From Porphyromonadaceae bacterium UBA4259 (GTDB lineage Bacteria > Bacteroidota > Bacteroidia > Bacteroidales > Muribaculaceae), in contig DGWL01000102.1 of the NCBI GenBank assembly GCA_002396125.1, positions 51,734 to 56,757 on the forward strand: a stretch of 5,024 nucleotides of DNA. The letters are read 5' to 3'. Shown here piece by piece: positions 1 through 5,024 of this stretch (positions within the stretch are counted from its first letter, which is position 1; every line of letters starts with the position of its first letter). The notes under the pieces were generated by a model that worked only from the letters and a program-made list of their open reading frames with translations, did no database searches and had not been told where the DNA came from. A program made the translations under genes and the position numbers.

Positions 1-1743
1 GCTTTCACAGGCTATATCGTGCCATTGTGGAAACCCTATGTTGCAAGCAGCAAGGAACTCATATTTGCCGTCGATTTCGGTACCACCAACAGCCACGTGG
101 AGTGGAGCGAGCGCGGACACGATGCCCGCCCGCTAGAGTTTGCCCACGGCGAGCATCAGGTGCTCATCGCCTCGCTGCTCAAGCGCGGCACGTTGCTCTT
201 TGCCGACCAGCTGCAACGCGTGGAATTCCTGCCCAGTGACATCGATAATGTTTACGGCTTCCCCTTGCGCAGCGCGCTTGCCCGCAACGCCATCAGCACC
301 GGCGGGCACAAGCTCTTTGGCGACATCAACATCCCGTTCCTCTATGAACGCCAGTACTTTGACGGCTACGACATCACCACCAATCTAAAGTGGATGGGCG
401 ACATAACACTCTCGCGAGAATTCCTGCGTGAGCTGGTGCTGCTCATCAAGGCTAAAGTGCTGCTCGAGAACGGCGACCTCAACCGCACCAGCATCGTCTA
501 CTTCTTCCCAGTGAGCATGGGCGGTAGCGACCGTCGCAAGCTCGATGATACCTGGAATGAACTGTATCACACCTACTTTGGCGACGATACCAGCCACTTG
601 CAGGCCTTCCCCGAGAGCATCGCGCCCGCCTATTTCTACAAGGGCGATGACGTGAGCGGCGGCAGCTTTGTGTCGATCGACATTGGCGGTGGCACAACCG
701 ACACCGTTATCTATCAACCCACCGAGAACCGCCTCGACACGGTGCCGGTGGCAATATCGTCGTTCCGCTTCGCCGGCGATGCTATCTTTGGCGATGCCTT
801 CACCGAGCGTGATGCCGACAACAACCCGCTCATCCGCCACTATGGCGAGTACTTCAAGCGACTCATTTCAAAGAATAGCGACATCAGCTACCTCAACAGC
901 ATCCTGCAAGACGTGCTCAAGCGCAAGCGCTCGCAAGATGTCAACGCCTTCCTCTTCTCGATTGAGAACGTGGAACAGTTGCGCAACCTGCGTGAGGTGG
1001 ACCGCAACATCTACAGCTACAACACCCTGCTGCGCAACGACCAGCAACGCAAGCTCATTTTCATGTACTTCTATGCCGCTATCATCTACTACATCGCACA
1101 GTCGATGCGTGCACGCGGCTACGAGATGCCCAAGCAAATCTACTTCAGCGGCACAGGCTCCAAGATTCTAAACATCCTGGGCAGCAAGGACCAAGTGGAA
1201 GAGTTCACGCAGCTCATCCTCGAGCGCGTATTCGACAAGCAGTACACCGAGCGCTTCTCCATCAAGATTGAGCAAAAGAGTCCCAAGCAGATTACCTGCC
1301 GCGGCGGCATCAACCTGGAGACGTTGCGCATGGACGGCAATGTGGACGTGCGTCAGCTCACTCCACGCAATGTCAACGCCATGAAGTACTGCTACTCGAT
1401 GATTGGCGACAAGCCGTTGACAATCAAGAGCGTATATGAGATTGAGACGCGCGACAGGCTCATCGAGCAAGTCAACAAGTTCAATGAGTTCTTCATTGGG
1501 CTGTGCGACAACGTAACCAAGGATGAGTTTGGCATCGACAACAAGGTGTTCAAGATTTTCACCAGCGTGCTGGGCGACGACACCGGCAACTACCTCACTG
1601 CCGGCATCAGCAGCTATCTCAAGGGGCGATATGAGGGCGACGAACCCATCGAGGACGTGCCATTCTTCTACCCCATCATCGGCATCATTCGCCACAACCT
1701 CTTGAAAAACCTGTGCAACGAAGTCATCTCACGCACTGTGTAA
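1..1743 (+). CDS. Actin/Hsp70-fold ATPase, 5' end outside window
   Basis: Predicted soluble ATPase of the actin/Hsp70/sugar-kinase superfamily. Numbering from the GTG at 19, the visible parts are phosphate-1 (IFAVDFGTTNSHV, residues 15-27), a strand plus PVSMG (159-168), an ExxAPA-like segment (PESIAPAYF, 198-206), a textbook phosphate-2 motif (SIDIGGGTTDTVI, 219-231), FAGDAIFGDAF (251-261), and an adenosine motif (IYFSGTGSKIL, 374-384). A late CRGGI (427-431) is followed by about 140 mostly helical residues I do not recognise; no Hsp70 substrate-binding domain is evident. The reading frame stays open from GTG19 to base 1 (A-F-T-G-Y-I), so the true start probably lies upstream and GTG19 is only a fallback. 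It is the first visible gene of a four-gene co-directional run, 58 bases before the next start. DnaK-like and SrfB-like (large uncharacterised Hsp70-related) proteins are possible relatives. The fold is secure; the substrate and role are not. Confidence 0.88.
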   Translation, partial: AFTGYIVPLWKPYVASSKELIFAVDFGTTNSHVEWSERGHDARPLEFAHGEHQVLIASLLKRGTLLFADQLQRVEFLPSDIDNVYGFPLRSALARNAISTGGHKLFGDINIPFLYERQYFDGYDITTNLKWMGDITLSREFLRELVLLIKAKVLLENGDLNRTSIVYFFPVSMGGSDRRKLDDTWNELYHTYFGDDTSHLQAFPESIAPAYFYKGDDVSGGSFVSIDIGGGTTDTVIYQPTENRLDTVPVAISSFRFAGDAIFGDAFTERDADNNPLIRHYGEYFKRLISKNSDISYLNSILQDVLKRKRSQDVNAFLFSIENVEQLRNLREVDRNIYSYNTLLRNDQQRKLIFMYFYAAIIYYIAQSMRARGYEMPKQIYFSGTGSKILNILGSKDQVEEFTQLILERVFDKQYTERFSIKIEQKSPKQITCRGGINLETLRMDGNVDVRQLTPRNVNAMKYCYSMIGDKPLTIKSVYEIETRDRLIEQVNKFNEFFIGLCDNVTKDEFGIDNKVFKIFTSVLGDDTGNYLTAGISSYLKGRYEGDEPIEDVPFFYPIIGIIRHNLLKNLCNEVISRTV

Positions 1744-1801
1744 ACAACTGATTGATAAAAAACAAAAAACACTATAACAACACAAAACAACAATTATCGA
1801 A

Positions 1802-3082
1802 ATGAAAAAAATTCTTTTAATGCTTGTGTGTGTCATCGCTAGCATGACCACAATGGGGCTGAAGGCCCAAGATGGTGCGAAACCTTTATCGCAAGGACAA
1901 TGGAACCACGGCTTGGCTGTGGGAGCACAGTGGATTGCAACCGACCTGGGATTTGCCCAAGCCGAGGAAAAGGTGATTTCACGCACCAACGAGAACTACA
2001 CACTCGACGACTTGCGCGTGCTCTATGGCAGCAAAGCCAAGTGGGTTACCTACTACGACAAACTCAAAGCCCACGAGAACGAGGGTGGCGACATGGAGAA
2101 ACTGCTCTCGACCATCGCAGGCGAGTATGAAAAAGGCGCTGTGCTAAAAGGTGGCGTGCGCCGCGACATGGAGAAATACAATGCATCTCACACCGGCGAC
2201 GAGGTGGGTGCCACTCCTGCCGGTGAACAACCTGCAGCTGCTGTAACTGCCGGCACCGAAGGCGGCAAGATTGAAAACGCAGCCGACAGCACTGCTGCCG
2301 GTGCCGACAAGGATGCCAACAAGGAAAAAGACGATGACGACGAACATGGAGGTCACGGCTTCCTTTACCTGCTCACCATCCTGGGCTTGGCACTTGGCGC
2401 AATAGGCACCTTCCTGGCTATGCAGGCCCGCAAGGAGAACCAGGCCATCAATAACGACATGAACGACGACATCAAGAACTTGCAGAAGCAAATCGACAAG
2501 ATGCGTGCATCGCTCAAGGGCGACCAACCCGAGGGAGAACATCGTCATCACAAGGGCAACAAGCGCGACAACCGCATCACCGATGCCGGTGCACCGGTTG
2601 CCACCAAGAAAATAGAGTTTGACGACAAGCCCGCTCAAGGTGAGAAGAAACCCGCCGAGCGCAAGCCTGAGCCAAGTGCCTCAGCTTCAGTAGCCGCCGC
2701 AGCTCCCGTTCAACCCAAGAAGGAAGAACCCAAGCGCGAAGAATCAAAGCCAGCCTTTGGCGAGCCCCGCATCCTGTTCATGGCAAAGCCCGATGAGAAC
2801 GACAACTTCTCGCGCTCATCGTCGTCCTACGAGCCCGGCAACTCAATCTTTGAGCTCACCACAATGGATGGCAAGAGCGGCTCATTCACCGTTATCAACA
2901 AGAGCGATGCCCACAAGCTGGCACTGCTCATGCCTGGCGACACTCTCACTCGCGCCTGCTCGGGCAACAACATCCAGTCGAGCGCCGGCAAGTCGCGCGT
3001 GGTAACCGATCGCGCCGGCCGTGCCCAGCTCGAGAACGGCAAGTGGCACATCGTGGTTAAAGCCACCATCCACTACGAGTAA
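1802..3082 (+). CDS. Signal-peptide, single-pass membrane protein with cytoplasmic coiled coil and conserved C-terminal domain
   Basis: Unrecognised 426-residue protein. Residues 1-22 form a Sec signal peptide (MKK, hydrophobic core, probable cut at L-K-A/Q). Residues 23-125 may be a small periplasmic domain rich in W, Y and charged residues. Residues 130-185 are low-complexity Ala/Gly/Asp/Glu ending in a DDDDE stretch with three His. A membrane helix follows (about 186-207), then basic residues and a short helical, probably coiled-coil segment (209-238). A Lys/Pro/Ala/Glu linker (240-320) leads to a compact domain (321-426) with RILFMAKP, YEPGNSIFELTT, CSGNNIQ and a terminal KATIHYE. The acidic residues before the helix and basic ones after it fit N-terminus out, C-terminus in the cytoplasm. 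The C-terminal block feels like a domain found in other Bacteroidota proteins, but that is from memory. The ATG follows an A-rich leader without Shine-Dalgarno, usual for this phylum. It probably anchors an assembly that includes the upstream ATPase (inference). Confidence 0.9.
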   Translation: MKKILLMLVCVIASMTTMGLKAQDGAKPLSQGQWNHGLAVGAQWIATDLGFAQAEEKVISRTNENYTLDDLRVLYGSKAKWVTYYDKLKAHENEGGDMEKLLSTIAGEYEKGAVLKGGVRRDMEKYNASHTGDEVGATPAGEQPAAAVTAGTEGGKIENAADSTAAGADKDANKEKDDDDEHGGHGFLYLLTILGLALGAIGTFLAMQARKENQAINNDMNDDIKNLQKQIDKMRASLKGDQPEGEHRHHKGNKRDNRITDAGAPVATKKIEFDDKPAQGEKKPAERKPEPSASASVAAAAPVQPKKEEPKREESKPAFGEPRILFMAKPDENDNFSRSSSSYEPGNSIFELTTMDGKSGSFTVINKSDAHKLALLMPGDTLTRACSGNNIQSSAGKSRVVTDRAGRAQLENGKWHIVVKATIHYE

Positions 3083-3098
3083 ATTAATCCTTGACAAC

Positions 3099-3160
3099 AG
3101 CTTTCTAGGTATTCCTGAAAAATCTGGAATGTCTAGTAATTCTGGAATATCTAGAAAGCT
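3099..3160. repeat. Long inverted repeat built from three 14-base units
   Basis: Arms 3099-3115 (AGCTTTCTAGGTATTCC) and 3144-3160 (GGAATATCTAGAAAGCT) pair over 17 positions with one G-T wobble. After a T-T mismatch, GAA (3117-3119) pairs with TTC (3140-3142), leaving a 20-base loop. The same stretch can be read as three 14-base units at an exact 18-base step: an inverted copy at 3105-3118 and direct copies at 3123-3136 (TCTGGAATGTCTAG) and 3141-3154 (TCTGGAATATCTAG). No T-run follows the right arm, so an intrinsic terminator is unlikely. Candidates are an mRNA stem before the zinc-ribbon gene, an operator, or one copy of a dispersed intergenic repeat family. Confidence 0.8.
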
Positions 3161-3162
3161 TA

Positions 3163-3170
3163 TATATTTA
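3163..3170 (+). promoter_or_regulatory. Weak match to the Bacteroidota -7 promoter element
   Basis: TATATTTA matches the Bacteroidota -7 consensus TAnnTTTG at all fixed positions but the last. It lies 10 bases before the ATG at 3181, which would give a nearly leaderless transcript. I see no good TTTG -33 element at the usual distance, and the region is AT-rich, so this may be chance. Confidence 0.2.
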
Positions 3171-3180
3171 ACATTAGAAA

Positions 3181-3837
3181 ATGCATTTGTTCTGCCCCGC
3201 ATGCGGGAAACATATCGACGTCTCAATCGAGGAAATCGAGAACCTGCAAGGTCACCTCGTGTGCCCGCAATGCCTGGAATCAATCGATGTTGACGTGCCC
3301 GACAAGGAACTTGGCTGCGATGTTCCAATGCCGAGCCTAACCGATGCTGCCATTGAGGCAAGCGATAGCGTGGCACGCCAAGAGCAACCTGCGGCACGGC
3401 AAGAACAACCCGCGGCACCGCAAGCAGAGCTTTCACAGGTCGCACCACCACCCATGCCCAAGCCACAGCAGCAACCGCAACAGCCGCAGCATGTCGACTC
3501 GGTGCTGCGCTACTGCAAGCGTTGCGGGGCATTCCTGAGAGAGGGAGCCAACTTCTGCCCCAAGTGCGGAGCATTTGTAAAAGTGGTGCCTACACCTCGT
3601 CGCACGGCAGCTGCCACACCTCCACCCTATCGCACCCCAACACCCAGTTATCAACCATCAACACCACGCAACATGGCCTCCAATACACGCAAGCCCACAA
3701 CACGCAAGAACAAGAAAGCCGGAGAGAGCAGCAAGTTCAGCATCTACACTCCCGGCGGTTGCTTCATCATCACCATCATTGCGGTGGCAATATTCTTCAT
3801 CGCCTACATCGTGATGGGAATAAACCTTGAGGGATGA
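3181..3837 (+). CDS. Tail-anchored membrane protein with two zinc ribbons
   Basis: Unrecognised 218-residue protein. An N-terminal zinc ribbon has CPACG and CPQC with Cys at 5, 8, 28 and 31. A Gln/Pro/Ala-rich linker (about 60-105) contains a heptapeptide repeat. A second, shorter ribbon of the common YCKRCGAFL...NFCPKCGAF type uses Cys 112, 115, 126 and 129. A basic Pro/Thr/Arg/Lys stretch (138-180) leads into a membrane helix (about 194-213) and a five-residue tail. There is no signal peptide, and the basic residues before the helix fit a tail anchor with both ribbons in the cytoplasm. The ribbons probably bind zinc and act in protein-protein or nucleic-acid contact, but the partner is unknown. 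The ATG is chosen because the first ribbon starts four residues later, as in the next gene. The gene lies 98 bases after the preceding one, just downstream of a strong inverted repeat. Confidence 0.9.
   Translation: MHLFCPACGKHIDVSIEEIENLQGHLVCPQCLESIDVDVPDKELGCDVPMPSLTDAAIEASDSVARQEQPAARQEQPAAPQAELSQVAPPPMPKPQQQPQQPQHVDSVLRYCKRCGAFLREGANFCPKCGAFVKVVPTPRRTAAATPPPYRTPTPSYQPSTPRNMASNTRKPTTRKNKKAGESSKFSIYTPGGCFIITIIAVAIFFIAYIVMGINLEG
3373..3431 (+). repeat. In-frame 21-base tandem repeat in the Gln/Pro linker
   Basis: Two near-identical 21-base units (3373-3393 and 3394-3414) encode A-R-Q-E-Q-P-A twice, and a third, degenerate partial copy follows (A-P-Q-A-E). The units differ mainly at synonymous third positions, so the duplication is not brand new. 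It lies between the two zinc ribbons and probably only changes linker length. Confidence 0.7.
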
Positions 3838-3930
3838 TTTCCAAGGTGTAACCGGAAATGGGCACAATTCACCCCCACCGACAGCTCGTTCCTTGTTGGC
3901 TCGCTTACCCGTCAACTTGTTTACTAAAAA
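3838..3930. other. Intergenic gap with degenerate 8-base periodic pattern
   Basis: This 93-base gap is near 50% GC, unlike the AT-rich gap 1744-1801. Its right half (3887-3925) reads as five successive units of 7-8 bases, CGTTCCT, TGTTGGCT, CGCTTACC, CGTCAACT and TGTTTACT, all fitting roughly YGYYNNCY. The frame of the upstream gene stays open past its TGA for 29 codons to a TAA at 3925-3927, but the product resembles nothing I know. No terminator hairpin or Shine-Dalgarno sequence is seen. It could be a degenerate intergenic repeat. Confidence 0.4.
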
Positions 3931-4563
3931 ATGAAGATTGAATGTCCCAAGTGTGGTTACATCTCGCAACAGAGCGAGGATGAGCTCGCAAAACTCAACC
4001 ACACCATTACCTGCCCAAGCTGCATGTCGACACTGAAAGTTGTCGACGGCATTGCTTATATCCCCACCGACAAGGCTCCGCTCGAGGAACTGAAACCATG
4101 GGTGGAGCAACCTCCTGAGTTCAAGGGGGAACTATATTATGAGACACATGCAGGTCTTGAAGGACTTGACCCGCTCTACAGCGCAGCCGTCGACTATATC
4201 AAGACGTGCAACGCAATCACGTTGCCCATGCTGCAACGCTACTTCAACATTCCTCCCGAGCGCGCCGAGCAGCTCATGCAACAGCTCGAGGACAACAAGG
4301 TGGTGGCACCATTCGACGGCATGCATCCGCGCAAGATTCTCATCCCGCACAACACGGGACTACCGGGTGTTTTCTCACGCAACCGGCAATATGACCCCGA
4401 AGCCGAGGAAGCCGCCAAGCGTGCAGCCAATGCGGCAGCCGACCCTTCCAATCCCGACCGGCAGCCGCCCAAAACCCGCAGCTGCACCTGCTCGTTACCA
4501 GGCTGCGGTATAATAATTTTCGCATTATTGCTCGCCTACCTCATCGCCCAACTTATTAAATAA
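3931..4563 (+). CDS. Tail-anchored zinc-ribbon protein with FtsK-gamma-like winged helix
   Basis: A 210-residue protein with three parts. The N-terminal zinc ribbon has CPKCG and CPSC with Cys at 5, 8, 28 and 31. Residues about 79-138 (DPLYSAAVDYI, ITLPMLQRYFNI, RAEQLMQQLED, then V-V-A-P-F-D-G and P-R-K-I-L-I) follow the order and spacing of the FtsK gamma winged helix, which in FtsK reads polar DNA sequences to orient translocation. An Ala/Glu-rich stretch (156-172) and a Pro/Arg linker lead to SCTCSLPGCG and a C-terminal membrane helix (about 192-208). There is no FtsK motor or signal peptide, so the domains should face the cytoplasm. Residues at the usual DNA-reading positions differ (E110, Q114, Q117), so the FtsK site is probably not recognised. 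The start is firm, since an in-frame TAA sits one codon upstream (3925-3927). It is the last gene of the run, converging on the response regulator with a 26-base gap. Confidence 0.9.
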   Translation: MKIECPKCGYISQQSEDELAKLNHTITCPSCMSTLKVVDGIAYIPTDKAPLEELKPWVEQPPEFKGELYYETHAGLEGLDPLYSAAVDYIKTCNAITLPMLQRYFNIPPERAEQLMQQLEDNKVVAPFDGMHPRKILIPHNTGLPGVFSRNRQYDPEAEEAAKRAANAAADPSNPDRQPPKTRSCTCSLPGCGIIIFALLLAYLIAQLIK

Positions 4564-4589
4564 GGTGTAGCAAGGAGATAAGGAGATGA

Positions 4590-5024
4590 TTACTTGGTCA
4601 AGAACTTGCTGTTGATGTAGGCATTGAAGTTGTCGCGATAGCTGTCGCCGATGGGCACTTCCACATCTTCTCCAAGCATGATTCGGCTCTTGCTTATTTC
4701 CTTTATTTTCTTGAGGTTGATAATAAACGAGCGATGCACTCGCATGAAGGTTGACGCAGGCAGTCGCTCTTCCATCTTTTTCATACTCAATAGCACAATT
4801 ATGGGACGTGCAACATCGTCAAGATAGATGCGCAGATACTCGCTCATTGCCTCAACGTAGCGTATGTCGCGAATGTTGATGCGCACAATCTTATACTCTG
4901 TTTTCAAGAAAATGGCGTCGTCCTCATCCACACGGCTCACTTCCTGAGTCGACTTCATGGCATCGTAACGCTTCTTCACCTTCTCGGCGGCTTTCTTGAA
5001 GTCGTCGAGTCCAAAAGGCTTGAG
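4590..5024 (-). CDS. LytTR-family response regulator, 5' end outside window
   Basis: This is the C-terminal 144 residues of a two-component response regulator that binds DNA through a LytTR domain. The visible part opens with L-K-P-F-G-L-D-D-F, the end of a receiver domain, including the conserved Lys-Pro switch (Lys at 5019-5021). The phospho-acceptor Asp lies beyond the right edge. After a charged linker comes a full LytTR domain: IFLKTEYKIVRI, IRYVEAMSEYLRIYL, the signature F-M-R-V-H-R-S-F-I-I-N-L, and VPIGDSYRDNF close to the end. The frame is open to the last base, so the GTG at 4977-4979 is not the true start. Such regulators in Bacteroidota commonly sit after a LytS-type sensor kinase, which would lie further right. 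It converges on the + strand run, so nothing here shows that it controls those genes. Confidence 0.95.
   Translation of the reverse strand, partial: LKPFGLDDFKKAAEKVKKRYDAMKSTQEVSRVDEDDAIFLKTEYKIVRINIRDIRYVEAMSEYLRIYLDDVARPIIVLLSMKKMEERLPASTFMRVHRSFIINLKKIKEISKSRIMLGEDVEVPIGDSYRDNFNAYINSKFLTK

Noticed and set aside
385..840. 151-codon open frame on the - strand
   Set aside because: It lies wholly inside the ATPase gene opposite its phosphate-2 motif; the protein is Val/Ala/Gly-rich without motifs, as expected for an antisense shadow of a biased-codon gene.
1168..1695. 175-codon open frame on the - strand
   Set aside because: Antisense to the ATPase C-terminal half, with no recognisable motif and composition typical of a shadow frame.
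1744..1801. Promoter in the A-rich gap before the signal-peptide gene
   Set aside because: TTGATA and CACTATAAC are present, but nothing fits TTTG plus TAnnTTTG with correct spacing; A-rich leaders are normal here.
3091..3096. TTGACA as a sigma70-type -35 box
   Set aside because: No TATAAT-like box at 16-18 bases (the spot falls in CCTGAA), and Bacteroidota primary sigma factors use a different consensus.
3099..3180. Intrinsic terminator at the inverted repeat
   Set aside because: The stem is long, but the loop is 20 bases and the following sequence is TATATATTTAAC rather than a T-run.
2882..3574. 230-codon open frame on the - strand
   Set aside because: It spans the ends of two well-supported genes and the inverted repeat, and its product is low-complexity Val/Ala/Arg with no domain.
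3835..3927. Possible stop-codon readthrough: frame open for 29 codons after the TGA of the two-ribbon gene
   Set aside because: The protein already ends with a complete tail anchor, and no recoding signal is visible; a 29-codon open run is not rare.
3858..3941. Short 27-codon frame overlapping the start of the last + strand gene, possible leader peptide
   Set aside because: No Shine-Dalgarno, attenuator stem or residue bias supports translation; it arises in a periodic repeat-like stretch.
4569..4610. AGCAAG/CTTGCT hairpin as a bidirectional terminator between the converging genes
   Set aside because: Only six pairs with a 30-base loop and no T-run on either strand.

Overview
The window looks like chromosomal DNA from a gut-type member of the Bacteroidales (Bacteroidota), for example a Muribaculaceae or Prevotella-like organism. 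This is an inference from three things: moderate-GC coding DNA broken by AT-rich gaps, A-rich start regions without a clear Shine-Dalgarno sequence, and a signal peptide ending in K-A-Q. The genus cannot be fixed from the sequence.

Layout: four genes run left to right on the + strand and fill positions 1 to 4563. (1) A large actin/Hsp70-fold ATPase, open at the left edge (1-1743). (2) A secreted-then-anchored, single-pass inner-membrane protein with a long disordered linker and a conserved-looking C-terminal domain (1802-3082). (3) A tail-anchored protein with two zinc ribbons (3181-3837). (4) A tail-anchored protein with one zinc ribbon and a winged-helix domain resembling the gamma domain of the DNA translocase FtsK (3931-4563). 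A convergent gene on the - strand (4590-5024, cut by the right edge) encodes a LytTR-family response regulator. It probably belongs to a separate two-component operon that lies mostly outside the window.

How the genes may work together (inference): the four + strand genes have gaps of only 58, 98 and 93 bases and no convincing terminator between them, so they may be one transcription unit. Three of the four products are predicted single-pass membrane proteins with their main domains in the cytoplasm. The fourth is a soluble ATPase of a fold used for chaperones, filaments and sugar kinases. A membrane-associated, ATP-dependent assembly with zinc-ribbon/winged-helix adaptors is a reasonable picture, but I recognise no named system and the substrate is unknown.

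Non-coding structure: the gap 3083-3180 holds a long inverted repeat built from three 14-base copies at an exact 18-base step. The gap 3838-3930 ends in a degenerate 8-base tandem pattern. No tRNA, rRNA, CRISPR array, insertion sequence or integration site was seen.
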